A DNA stretch of 64,000 nt from Halorussus vallis (GTDB taxonomy: Archaea; Halobacteriota; Halobacteria; Halobacteriales; Haladaptataceae): contig NZ_CP100001.1 of NCBI RefSeq assembly GCF_024138165.1, positions 1-64,000 of the forward strand. Reading direction: 5' to 3'. Every line of letters begins with the position of its first letter. Position 1 is the stretch's first letter. Position numbers and translations under genes: made by a program. Under the pieces are notes generated by a model. It saw nothing but the letters and a program-made list of their open reading frames with translations, did no database searches and was not told where the DNA came from. Positions 1 to 7,883 of the stretch are shown here, piece after piece.

Positions 1-316
1 TGTTCGGGTCGCCGTCGCGAATCTGCCAGTATATCTTCGAGGCGACGGTGAACCGTTCGCGGTCGCGCTCGGCCAGCCAATCGCCGATCCACTCCTCGCT
101 CTTGCCGCCGCCGTACACGTCGGCAGTGTCGATGTACCGGCCGCCGGCCGCCTCGTAGGCGTCGAGCAGTTTGTGGGCGCGCTCCTCGTCGATTTCGACG
201 TTCCCCTCTTCGGTTTCCTTGCCGAACCGCCAGGTGCCGAACTGGAGTTCGCTGGTCCGGATGCCGGTCGAACCAAACTGGACGAAATCGAGGTCGAGTG
301 CTTCGAGATCGCTCAT
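1..316 (-). CDS. aldo/keto reductase, N-terminal part (cut by window edge)
   Basis: About 105 codons read leftward from an ATG at 314-316; the gene continues past position 1. The protein shows the aldo/keto reductase start: a strand with GSTGIRTSELQFGTW, then DTADVYGGGKSEEWIG, which carries the catalytic Asp and Tyr of the AKR tetrad, then VASKIYW with the catalytic Lys. The family reduces aldehydes and ketones with NADPH in the cytoplasm; the substrate cannot be told. It is divergent from the transporter at 471 with about 150 bp between them. The C-terminal half is not visible. Confidence 0.85.
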   Translation of the reverse strand, partial: MSDLEALDLDFVQFGSTGIRTSELQFGTWRFGKETEEGNVEIDEERAHKLLDAYEAAGGRYIDTADVYGGGKSEEWIGDWLAERDRERFTVASKIYWQIRDGDPN

Positions 317-470
317 TGACGGATGGGTGTTCGGAGGTCCCGCTGAAAAGGGTTCAGCAACCGGCAGGCTCGGTGCGGAGGTTCGGGCGACTCCGCGTCG
401 AGCGACGCGGGCCGACCATGGTAGCCCGTGGCTTTAGGCGGCCGTCAGAACATGGTGTGTATGTAATAGC

Positions 471-1940
471 ATGCCAGACTCAGAGGCGAGAACGGCCCGA
501 GAAGAGTGGGGCACCCGGTTCGGGTTCCTCATGGCCATGCTCGGTGCGATGGTCGGGGCCGGAAACATTTGGCGACTCCCGTACACCACCGGGCAGAACG
601 GAGGTGGCGTGTTTCTGCTCGCGTACGTGCTCCTCCTGTTCCTGATCGCCATCCCGGGGCTCATGGCCGAGACGATGCTCGGGCGGTACACCCAGAAGGG
701 TGTCGTCGGGTCGTTCAGGGAGATAGTCGGAGACGACCTCTATAGCGGACTCTCGCTCGTCGTCGTTCTGGTCAACGTCGGGGTCATGTCCTACTACGCA
801 CCCGTCATCGGCTGGACGATGTACTACGCGGCCAACTCGCTGCTGCTCACGTTCTTCCAGTCCGGGTTCGAGGCGGCGGCGTTCTGGAACTCGTTCACGG
901 GTTCGCCGGTGCTGACGGTCGGGACGCACCCGGTCACGATGGCGGCTATCGCGGTCGTCCTGGCGTTCGGCATCCGCCGGGGGATCGAACGGGTCGTGAA
1001 GTACCTGATTCCGTTCCTCATCGTCGCGCTCGTCGCCGTCTCCATCCGCGGACTCACGCTTCCCGGCGGGATGAAGGGACTCGCGTTCGTGTTCACGCCC
1101 GACTGGAGTCACCTCCTCCGCGGCGACACGTGGGTCGCGGCCCTCGGACAGGCGCTGTTCTCGACCGGCTTGGGCTGGGGAATCGCGCTGACGTACGGAA
1201 GCTACCTCCGCAAGTACGACGACGTTCCGCTCGGCGGCGGCGTGTTCACCGCCGTCGGGAACACGAGCATCGGACTGCTCGCTATCTTCGCGGTGTTCCC
1301 GGTCGTGTTCGCGTTCGGACTCGAACCCGCGTCGGGTGCGCAGCTCACGTTCGTCTCGCTGGTGAAGGTGTTCCCGAAGCTCCTGGGCGGACAGGCGTGG
1401 GCTATCGTGTTCTTCCTCGGGTTCTTCGCCGCGACGTTCACGTCCGGTATCGCGATCACCGAGGTCGGCGTGACGACGGTCGCCGAGGAGACGCGGCTGA
1501 GCCGAACGCAGTCCGTGGCGGCCGTCGTGGCCACCATCTGGCTGATCGGACTCCCGAGCGCGTACTCGTCGGAGTTCCTCGGCGCGATGGACTACGTGTT
1601 CGGGAACTTCGGATTCCCGTTCGCGACGCTGACGATCATCCTGCTCGTGGGCTGGAAGTTCGGTCCCGAACGCGCGCGAGTCATCGACGTGAACCGGAGC
1701 ACCGACCTCTACGTGGGCCGGTGGTGGAACGGCATCGTCAAGTACGTCATCCCGGTCGTGATCGCCTTCATCCTCGGGTACGGCGCGATAAACAGCATCG
1801 GAACGGAGAACCAGACGCTCATGATGGGCGGCATCGCCCTGATGGTCGTTCTCTCTCTCGGGAGCGTCCTCGTGATGAAGTTCGTCTCGGAACCGACGCC
1901 GACCGAATCGACTTCGTCGACCGTCCAGCGGGGTGACTGA
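471..1940 (+). CDS. NSS-family sodium-dependent amino-acid transporter
   Basis: A 489-residue polytopic membrane protein with about 11-12 hydrophobic segments. The N-terminus has the family signature for the first helix (AMVGAGNIWRLPY, followed by QNGGGVFLLAY), which forms the sodium and substrate site in LeuT-like transporters. The length is normal for archaeal and bacterial NSS proteins, which lack the long eukaryotic tails. The next gene, 2 bp downstream, begins with a membrane segment like the small subunits that accompany some prokaryotic NSS carriers. A racemase, regulator and proline-degrading genes follow, so proline, hydroxyproline or a related amino acid is a reasonable substrate guess; this is inference from context. 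Confidence 0.9.
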   Translation: MPDSEARTAREEWGTRFGFLMAMLGAMVGAGNIWRLPYTTGQNGGGVFLLAYVLLLFLIAIPGLMAETMLGRYTQKGVVGSFREIVGDDLYSGLSLVVVLVNVGVMSYYAPVIGWTMYYAANSLLLTFFQSGFEAAAFWNSFTGSPVLTVGTHPVTMAAIAVVLAFGIRRGIERVVKYLIPFLIVALVAVSIRGLTLPGGMKGLAFVFTPDWSHLLRGDTWVAALGQALFSTGLGWGIALTYGSYLRKYDDVPLGGGVFTAVGNTSIGLLAIFAVFPVVFAFGLEPASGAQLTFVSLVKVFPKLLGGQAWAIVFFLGFFAATFTSGIAITEVGVTTVAEETRLSRTQSVAAVVATIWLIGLPSAYSSEFLGAMDYVFGNFGFPFATLTIILLVGWKFGPERARVIDVNRSTDLYVGRWWNGIVKYVIPVVIAFILGYGAINSIGTENQTLMMGGIALMVVLSLGSVLVMKFVSEPTPTESTSSTVQRGD

Positions 1941-1942
1941 CG

Positions 1943-2268
1943 ATGGCGCTCACGACGGCTACCTGGGTCGTGATGCTCGTCGTCGTCACCGTCGTGTGGG
2001 GAGCGCTTCGGTGGCGATTCGGCGCTCGCTCGCCGACGAGGAGCGAAAACTCCGGCTCGTGCAGCGACAGGGTGAAATCGACACCTACTCACCGAAAGCG
2101 CTCGCCGACCTCCGAACGTGGGTCGAGGAGCACCCCGCGGACCCGTACGCCGACGAGGCGAAGGAACGTCACGACGAGTGCGTCGAGACGCTCCGCCAAC
2201 TCGACGAACCGTTCTACGACTGGAGCGACGACGAAATCGAATCCCTCGAAACCTTCAACGAAACATGA
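1943..2268 (+). CDS. small NSS-transporter partner, apparent frameshift
   Basis: From ATG 1943 one frame encodes a hydrophobic helix (ALTTATWVVMLVVVTVVWG, then ALRW) and then turns to low-quality sequence. From about 2011 a second frame encodes an acidic, well-formed domain (SLADEERKLRLVQRQ... to FYDWSDDEIESLETFNET) that stops at 2266-2268. Joining the two frames at about 2010-2025, as if one base were missing, gives a membrane anchor of about 25 residues plus an 80-residue cytoplasmic tail, which fits a transporter small subunit. Without a shift the second frame could start at GTG 1933 or GTG 2011 and lack the anchor. The stop overlaps the next ATG (ATGA), so the genes are translationally coupled. 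Confidence 0.55.
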
Positions 2269-3269
2269 ACGCCGACGTTCGCATCGAAACGGTCGACACT
2301 CACACGCAGGGCGAACCGACACGAATCGTGACCGACGGCCTCGACCGGTCGGCCTTCGCCGGCGGAACCGTCGCCGACCAGCGCGACGCCTTCGCCGACT
2401 CGCTCGACTGGGTGCGGGAGTTCCTGATGAAGGAGCCTCGCGGTCACGACGACATGTTCGGCGCGGTCCTCGCCGAACCGCGACACGAGAAGGCCGACGT
2501 CGGGGCGTTCTTCATGGACAGCGGCGGCTACCTCGACATGTGCGGACACGGGACCATCGGGCTGGTCACGGCGCTCGTCGAACTCGGGGAGGTCGAACCC
2601 CGGTCGCCGATCTACCTCGAGACGCCGGCAGGGCTGGTCGAAACGCACCCCGAAGTCGAAGACGGAATCGTGACGTCGGTCGCGCTACGGAACGTCGAGT
2701 CGTTCGTGTACGACCGGACGACGGTCACCGTCGACGGGCCGGCGGGCCCGACGGCGATTCCGGTCGACGTCGTCTACGCGGGGAACTTCTTCGCGCTCGT
2801 CGACGGCGACGAACTCGGAATCGCCGTCGACACGGCGAACACCGACCGGTTCGTCGAGTACGGTCTCCGGATTCGAGAGCGGGTCAACGACGAACTCGAC
2901 GTCGTCGATCCGTTCACCGGTGAGGCCGACTCCGTGTCCATCGCGGAGTTCTACCAGTCCACCGCGGAGGCCGACCGGAACGTCGTCGTCTTCGGCGAAG
3001 GGTCGGTCGACCGCTCCCCGTGCGGCACCGGCACCTGCGCGAAGATGACGCTGCTGCACGAGAAGGACCGACTCGACGTCGGCGAACCCTACCTGCACGA
3101 GAGCATCATCGGAACGCGATTCGAAGGGCGACTCGTGGACGCTCGGGACCGTCGCGGGACGACGGTCGTGACGCCGGAGGTGTCCGGGTCGGCGAGAATC
3201 ATCGGGAAGCACACGTTCATCAAACAGCCCCACGATTCCCTCGACGGGTTCAGCGTGTCGGCCGACTGA
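2265..3269 (+). CDS. proline racemase / 4-hydroxyproline epimerase family protein
   Basis: 334 residues, the usual length for this cofactor-independent family. Both catalytic cysteines are present: Cys93 in MCGHGTIG and Cys253 in SPCGTGTCA. Having Cys rather than Thr at the second site points to a racemase or 2-epimerase and away from trans-3-hydroxy-proline dehydratase. The N-terminal VDTHTQGEPTRIV is the family opening. The enzyme would interconvert L- and D-proline or trans-4-hydroxy-L-proline and cis-4-hydroxy-D-proline in the cytoplasm. It overlaps the upstream gene by ATGA and lies in the same run as the transporter, so imported amino acid is its likely substrate. Which of the two amino acids it acts on cannot be told from sequence alone. 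Confidence 0.88.
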   Translation: MNADVRIETVDTHTQGEPTRIVTDGLDRSAFAGGTVADQRDAFADSLDWVREFLMKEPRGHDDMFGAVLAEPRHEKADVGAFFMDSGGYLDMCGHGTIGLVTALVELGEVEPRSPIYLETPAGLVETHPEVEDGIVTSVALRNVESFVYDRTTVTVDGPAGPTAIPVDVVYAGNFFALVDGDELGIAVDTANTDRFVEYGLRIRERVNDELDVVDPFTGEADSVSIAEFYQSTAEADRNVVVFGEGSVDRSPCGTGTCAKMTLLHEKDRLDVGEPYLHESIIGTRFEGRLVDARDRRGTTVVTPEVSGSARIIGKHTFIKQPHDSLDGFSVSAD

Positions 3270-3452
3270 CTTCCGACCGCGCGGAAACCGTGTTCCGGCG
3301 CGTCGTCCGGAACCGGTTCCGGCAGGCCGACGGATAGACGAGGGGACCGGTCGACGCCACCTCACAGAGGACCGGCCGTCGCCTCACGATCATCGGAATT
3401 CGGACAACTTTCCCGAGAGAACCGAACCGAGATAGGAAGATGTTTATGAATT

Positions 3453-3473
3453 GTTTGCTAACTTGTGGCAAAC
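3453..3473. promoter_or_regulatory. inverted repeat GTTTGC-N9-GCAAAC upstream of HTH_10 gene
   Basis: Two perfect 6-base arms (3453-3458 and 3468-3473) lie 20 bp before the chosen ATG of the regulator and just after an AT-rich TTTATG that may be the TATA element. A dimeric regulator could bind here; self-regulation by the adjacent HTH_10 protein is the simplest guess. Confidence 0.45.
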
Positions 3474-3492
3474 GTGGGGTGTTCGTGATACT

Positions 3493-4209
3493 ATGAGTGA
3501 ACTATCGGCGGAGCCGGGAGTCGGCTCGAAGATCACGCTGAAGGTCTGGCATCCGCACTGCTGGACGCTCAGGGTCACCGAGGAAACCGACGCGGGACTG
3601 CTCGCCCACACGGTGTACAACACGACCGGCGACACGGTCAAGGCGAACTTCACGGTGTACGGCGACACGACCGACGACGTAGAGGCGCTGATCGAGGCGG
3701 CGCGGGCCTCCGAGCTAACGGACAGCGTGGCGGTGATGGAACGGCGCCACGATTTCCGCCAGAACGTGCCGTCGCTGGGGAACACGACGCGCGAACTGTT
3801 CGTCGAGTACGACCTGCAGAACAGCATGAGCGACGCGCTGGTCACGCAGGGGTTCGTCCACTACGCGCCGGTTCGAATCGACGACGGCCGGGAGTACTGG
3901 CCCGTGTTCACCGACGAGGGTCGGGACGGGCTACAACCGCGAATCGACGCGCTGCGCGAGGAGAAGGACGCCGACGTCGAAGTGACGAAGATCACGTCGC
4001 TCGAAACCGAGGAACGGAACGTCGAATCTCGGCTGTACAAGCTGTCCGACCGGCAACGGGAGGTCTTCGAGTTGGCGTGCGAACTCGACTACTACACGTG
4101 GCCCAGGGAGATCTCCACCAGGGAACTCGCCGACGAACTCGACATCTCGAAGACGACGCTCCTTGAACACCTGCGCAAAGCCGAAGCGAAGTTGCTGAAC
4201 CCCGAGTAG
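3493..4209 (+). CDS. HTH_10 (Bat-type) transcriptional regulator
   Basis: 238 residues with the standard haloarchaeal layout: an N-terminal ligand/sensor-like domain (about 1-175) and a C-terminal HTH_10 domain (about 183-238) with LSDRQREVFELACELDYY and the recognition region STRELADELDISKTTLLEHL. The start at 3493 was chosen because the family begins near here and the 14 residues encoded upstream overlap an inverted repeat that looks like promoter DNA. It sits between the racemase and the proline-degrading genes, facing the aldehyde dehydrogenase, so it probably controls this catabolic set. The ligand is unknown. Confidence 0.85.
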   Translation: MSELSAEPGVGSKITLKVWHPHCWTLRVTEETDAGLLAHTVYNTTGDTVKANFTVYGDTTDDVEALIEAARASELTDSVAVMERRHDFRQNVPSLGNTTRELFVEYDLQNSMSDALVTQGFVHYAPVRIDDGREYWPVFTDEGRDGLQPRIDALREEKDADVEVTKITSLETEERNVESRLYKLSDRQREVFELACELDYYTWPREISTRELADELDISKTTLLEHLRKAEAKLLNPE

Positions 4210-4242
4210 TTCCGCCGGACGACCGAGCGGGGGAAGAAACCG

Positions 4243-5778
4243 TCAGTCGTCCTGCGTTTTGATATCGGCCGACAGCCCCTGAGCCATCTCGATGTCCCTG
4301 GAGTTGTTCAGCGTCCACGCCGTACGCTCGGTGACGGCTTCGATGACCTCGCGCCCGCTCGGATAGCCGTTGCCGGACTTCTTGACCCCGCCGAACGGGA
4401 GGTGGACCTCTGCGCCGATGCACGGCAGGTTGGCGTACGCGAGTCCGATTTCGGCGTGGTCGCGGTAGTAGTTGATCTGGCGGTAGTCCTCGCTGACGAT
4501 CGCGCCGGCGAGTCCGTAGTCGGTGTCGTTCTGGAGGGTGACGGCGTCTTCGATGCTACCGGAGTACTCGATGAGGGCGACGTGCGGGGCGAACACCTCC
4601 TCGTGGATGCAGCGGAGGTCCTCGTCGTACTCCGTCTCGTAGACGAACGGACCGACCCAGTGGCCGCCCTCGTGACCCTCGGGAATCTCGTCGTCGTCGA
4701 GTTCCTCGCGGTCGACCAGCACGTCGACGCCCTCCTCGCGCGCCAGTTCGTTGTACCGGCGGAACTTCTCTTCGTGCTCGGCTTCGATGAGCGGGCCCAT
4801 GAACGTCTCCTCGTCGAGCGGGTCGCCGACCGAGACGTTCTCCGCGGTTTCGACGAACCGTCGCTTGAACTCGTCGTAGACGTCCTCGTGGACGATGAGA
4901 CGCTCGGAGGAGACGCAGCGCTGACCCGTCGTCTTGAACGATGACATGATGGCCGAGTGGACCGCGACGTCGAGGTCGGCCTCCTCGGTGACGACGACGG
5001 CGTTCTTGCCGCCCATCTCGCACGCCGCCAGCTTGCCCGGTTGGGCCGCGACCTTCTGGGCGACCTGGTGGCCGACCTCCGCCGACCCCGTGAAGAGGAC
5101 GGTGTCGACGCGGTCGTCCTCGACGATTGCGTTACCGACGTCGCCGAAGCCCTGGACCATGTTGAACACACCCTCTGGGATGCCGGCGTCGTCGAACATC
5201 TCGGCGATAATCTGGCCGCACCAGGGGGTCTGTTCGGCGGGTTTCCAGACGACGGTGTTGCCCTCGACCAGCGCGACGGCCATGTGCCAGAACGGGATGG
5301 CGACCGGGAAGTTCCACGGCGTGATACAGCCGATGACGCCCCGGGGTTGCCGGCGCATGTAGGCGTCCTTGCTCCCGATTTCGGAGGGGACGATGTCGCC
5401 GTGGGGGTGGCGGGCGTTGCCCGCGGCCCACTCGACCATGTGGGCGGCCTCGACCACGTCGGCCTTCCCTTCCGAGATCTCCTTGCCGCACTCCTTGGTG
5501 ACGATTTCTCCGAGTTCGTCCGTGCGCTCTTTGAGTTCGTGATAGATGTCCCAGAGGTACTCCGCGCGGTCGATGTACGAGAGTTCACGCCACTCCGCTT
5601 GCGCGTCTTCGGCCGCCGACACGGCGCGTGCGACGTCGTCTTCGGTGCTGCGACAGAACGTCTTCAGCGAATCGCCCGTCGCGGGGTTCTCGCTCGTGAA
5701 CTCGTTCTCGCCGGTTCCTTCGGTCCACTCGCCGTCGATGTAGTGACGACCGAGTCGAGTCCCAGTCTGCTGACTCAT
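4243..5778 (-). CDS. aldehyde dehydrogenase, probably delta-1-pyrroline-5-carboxylate dehydrogenase
   Basis: 511 residues, typical NAD(P)-dependent ALDH. Visible motifs are the dinucleotide-site ITPWNFP and FTGSAEVG, the general base Glu254 in CEMGGKN, the catalytic thiol Cys288 in GQRCVSSE, and the C-terminal LPFGGVKKSGNG. It lies divergent from proline dehydrogenase with 227 bp between, which makes oxidation of glutamate semialdehyde (P5C) to glutamate its likely task, although its sequence is a general class one. It is convergent with the HTH_10 regulator (33 bp between stops). Broad-specificity ALDH activity is the alternative. Confidence 0.87.
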   Translation of the reverse strand: MSQQTGTRLGRHYIDGEWTEGTGENEFTSENPATGDSLKTFCRSTEDDVARAVSAAEDAQAEWRELSYIDRAEYLWDIYHELKERTDELGEIVTKECGKEISEGKADVVEAAHMVEWAAGNARHPHGDIVPSEIGSKDAYMRRQPRGVIGCITPWNFPVAIPFWHMAVALVEGNTVVWKPAEQTPWCGQIIAEMFDDAGIPEGVFNMVQGFGDVGNAIVEDDRVDTVLFTGSAEVGHQVAQKVAAQPGKLAACEMGGKNAVVVTEEADLDVAVHSAIMSSFKTTGQRCVSSERLIVHEDVYDEFKRRFVETAENVSVGDPLDEETFMGPLIEAEHEEKFRRYNELAREEGVDVLVDREELDDDEIPEGHEGGHWVGPFVYETEYDEDLRCIHEEVFAPHVALIEYSGSIEDAVTLQNDTDYGLAGAIVSEDYRQINYYRDHAEIGLAYANLPCIGAEVHLPFGGVKKSGNGYPSGREVIEAVTERTAWTLNNSRDIEMAQGLSADIKTQDD

Positions 5779-6005
5779 GCGTTATCGTCCCGGCGGACCG
5801 CGGTAATAGACACTCCCTCATATGGTCGGGGGACGGTGCGACGCGGCGGTCGGAGGCGGTGGTCGGATGCGGCGGGCGGAGGCGGCGGTAAGAATGCGAC
5901 GGGCGGGACGGGGACCGTCCGTCCCGCCCGTTTGTTTCATAGCTATCTACAGTGATTCGTTTGGTAGGGTGTTGCTATAGGGGGGTACAGTCGAACTGTC
6001 GAACG

Positions 6006-6845
6006 ATGATCCCGCCGATCGCGAATCGATTCGTGGCTGGAACGACGATGGCCGGAGCGATCGACCACGTCTCGATGCTCAACGACCGGGGCGTCGGTGG
6101 AATTCTGAACCTACTGGGCGAGCACTACCACGACGCCGAATCGGCAGTCGAAGACGCGCGGGTCTATCGGGAGCTGATTCGAGCGGTGGACGACAGCGGC
6201 GTCGACGCGAGCATCTCCGTGAAACCGTCTCAGATCGGAATCGACGTCGGGGCGGAGACGTTCAGCCAAAATCTAGCCCGTATCGTCGACGCCGCGGCCG
6301 ACCGCGACGTCTTCGTCTGGGTCGACATGGAGGACCACACGACGACCGACGCGACCCTCGACGCGTTCGAACGGGCCGCGACCGAGCACCGCGGCGGCGT
6401 CGGCCTCGCCATCCAGGCGAACCTCAAGCGGACGCGCGACGACCTCGAACGCCTCGCGGAACTCCCGGGGAGCGTCCGCCTCGTGAAGGGCGCGTACGAC
6501 GAACCGGAGTCGGTCGCGTACCAGCAGAAGGAACGCGTCGACGAGGCGTACAGGGACCACCTCGAGTTCATGTTCGAGGAGTTCGACGACGGCGTCGCCG
6601 TGGGAAGCCACGACCCCGCGATGATCGGCCACGCGAAGCGGCTTCACGACGAGTACGGGACGCCGTTCGAGGTGCAGATGCTGATGGGCGTGCGCGACGA
6701 CGCTCAGTTCACGCTCGCCGACGAGGGGTGCGAGGTCAACCAGTACGTCCCGTACGGCGACAAGTGGATGCTGTACTTCTACCGTCGAATTCGAGAGCGC
6801 AAGGAGAACGCGCTGTTCGCGCTGCGCGCCATCGCGGGCGTCTGA
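6006..6845 (+). CDS. proline dehydrogenase
   Basis: 279 residues, matching monofunctional FAD-dependent PRODH. The protein opens with PPIANRFVAG, carries the barrel strand motifs ISVKPSQIG, RLVKGAYDEPESVAY and VGSHD, and ends with the substrate-binding signature YFYRRIRERKENALFALR. It oxidises L-proline to P5C and passes electrons to the membrane quinone pool. The ATG at 6006 gives the usual family start; an open frame extends upstream but contains no family sequence. With the divergent aldehyde dehydrogenase it forms a complete proline-to-glutamate pathway. Confidence 0.88.
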   Translation: MIPPIANRFVAGTTMAGAIDHVSMLNDRGVGGILNLLGEHYHDAESAVEDARVYRELIRAVDDSGVDASISVKPSQIGIDVGAETFSQNLARIVDAAADRDVFVWVDMEDHTTTDATLDAFERAATEHRGGVGLAIQANLKRTRDDLERLAELPGSVRLVKGAYDEPESVAYQQKERVDEAYRDHLEFMFEEFDDGVAVGSHDPAMIGHAKRLHDEYGTPFEVQMLMGVRDDAQFTLADEGCEVNQYVPYGDKWMLYFYRRIRERKENALFALRAIAGV

Positions 6846-6890
6846 ACGAGTCCGCCCTCGGGCGAGCACCGTCGACGCATTAGAACGAAA

Positions 6891-7136
6891 TCAGTCGCCT
6901 GAAGCGACGTCGGCGTCGGCATCGGCATCGGCATCGGCGTCGTCGCTCCGGCACCGTCGTAGCCCCCTCGAAGAGAGGCGGTACACGCCGCAACTCGTCG
7001 TCGTGAGGTGACCCTCCCGGAACAACCGCGTACAGCACCGCTCCACCTCGAAGGGATGTCCGTCGAGTTCGGCGACGACGTCGTCGATGTGCACCGGACC
7101 GCGACGGTACAGCAGTTCGAGCAGGCGTCGTTCCAT
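6891..7136 (-). CDS. small winged-helix protein with Asp-Ala tail
   Basis: 81 residues from ATG 7136 (an in-frame GTG at 7172 would overlap the preceding gene). Residues 1-60 form a winged helix (MERRLLELLYRRGPVHIDDV, then VERCCTRLFREGHL and GVYRLSSRGLRR). The tail is a DADADADADAD run encoded by a hexanucleotide repeat at about 6909-6940. It follows the zinc micro-protein by 8 bp, so the two are probably one transcript. It may be a small DNA-binding regulator; no target is evident. Confidence 0.7.
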   Translation of the reverse strand: MERRLLELLYRRGPVHIDDVVAELDGHPFEVERCCTRLFREGHLTTTSCGVYRLSSRGLRRCRSDDADADADADADVASGD

Positions 7137-7144
7137 CGGTTCGA

Positions 7145-7270
7145 TCAGTCGGTCCCCCGCGGGTAGCACCACGCACAGTCGTTACAGCGCTCGACACCGT
7201 TCACCCAGCGCGTCTCCGCGTCGCAGCGCGGACACCGTCGGTCTAACTCGAGGTTTCGGTGGAACGACAT
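7145..7270 (-). CDS. CPxCG-type zinc micro-protein (41 aa)
   Basis: A 41-residue open frame from ATG 7270 to TGA 7145. It contains RRCPRCDAETRW and, nine residues later, ERCNDCAWC, so two CxxC pairs can hold a zinc ion. Small two-CxxC proteins of this kind are abundant in haloarchaea and often act as regulators or partners of other proteins. It is followed closely by the winged-helix gene. Confidence 0.75.
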   Translation of the reverse strand: MSFHRNLELDRRCPRCDAETRWVNGVERCNDCAWCYPRGTD

Positions 7271-7513
7271 CGTATCTTCGACCTCGTATCGGACGCCGTA
7301 ATAACCACTCCCGACCATGACCGGGACGATGTGCGCTCGGCCGGAATCGGACGCTTTCGGCCTCGTGACGGCGTTCAGTCGGAAGTTCGGTGTAAGCAGC
7401 GAGGTCGCGTTCGTCGACGGTAACGGAGCGCGGTCGCGTACGAACCGTCAAAGCGCAGGACGCGGCCGCGAAACGGATGGTTTTATCTAGTCGAAGCTGA
7501 GAGTATCTTCTGC

Positions 7514-7681
7514 ATGGCAGACCTAATCGTCAAAGCGGCCGTCAAGGACGCACTCGAAGGCAAGAACGTCTCCTCGGACTTCTACGACGCGCTCGACGAG
7601 CGCGTCGCGGAACTCCTCGAGGAAGCCGGAACCCGAGCGGGTGCGAACGACCGCAAGACCGTTCAGCCCCGCGACCTCTGA
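7514..7681 (+). CDS. DUF1931-type histone-fold small protein (55 aa)
   Basis: 55 residues: MADLIVKAAVKDAL, then NVSSDFYDALDERVAELLEEAG and NDRKTVQPRDL. The sequence matches the small haloarchaeal DUF1931 proteins, which adopt a single histone fold in solved bacterial relatives. The final RKTVQPRDL resembles the end of archaeal histone alpha-2/alpha-3 segments. DNA binding or a regulatory role is possible but not shown. An AT-rich ATGGTTTTATCTAG lies about 30 bp before the start and probably serves as its promoter. Confidence 0.8.
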   Translation: MADLIVKAAVKDALEGKNVSSDFYDALDERVAELLEEAGTRAGANDRKTVQPRDL

Positions 7682-7770
7682 GGTCGGCGCACGAACGAAC
7701 TTTCTCGTTTATCGGACCGACGCCGTAGTCGCTTCACTGTTCCGACTCGTGAGTCCGCCGACCGACGGGA

Positions 7771-7798
7771 ACGGTCCGCGCCGCGCGGCGCGGACCGT
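7771..7798. repeat. 28-bp perfect GC palindrome
   Basis: Arms ACGGTCCGCGCCGC (7771-7784) and GCGGCGCGGACCGT (7785-7798) abut with no spacer. It lies between the convergent DUF1931 and GH97 genes. It could form a hairpin in either transcript; no T tract follows, so intrinsic termination is uncertain. Confidence 0.7.
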
Positions 7799-7838
7799 CC
7801 CCGCTTTCCGTCGTTCTCTAATCGTCCCTCTATCTCTC

Positions 7839-7874
7839 GGCGGCCCGGCCGGTCGGGCGACCGGCCGGGCCGCC
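7839..7874. terminator. GC hairpin between convergent genes
   Basis: A 15-bp perfect stem (GGCGGCCCGGCCGGT at 7839-7853, its complement at 7860-7874) with a 6-base loop, ending 9 bp from the GH97 stop codon. Its place after a convergent pair suggests a 3'-end or bidirectional stop role; haloarchaeal terminators usually also need a T tract, present here only weakly upstream. Confidence 0.45.
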
Positions 7875-7883
7875 CGATTCGGC

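Noticed and set aside
1943-2923. A single 326-residue protein from ATG 1943
   Set aside because: Only the first 25 residues look real; the rest is Arg/Ser/Thr-rich out-of-phase reading of the next two genes.
6909-6940. Tandem GCATCG-type hexamers as a possible CRISPR or satellite
   Set aside because: Only about five units of 6 bp, in frame in a protein tail; no spacers.
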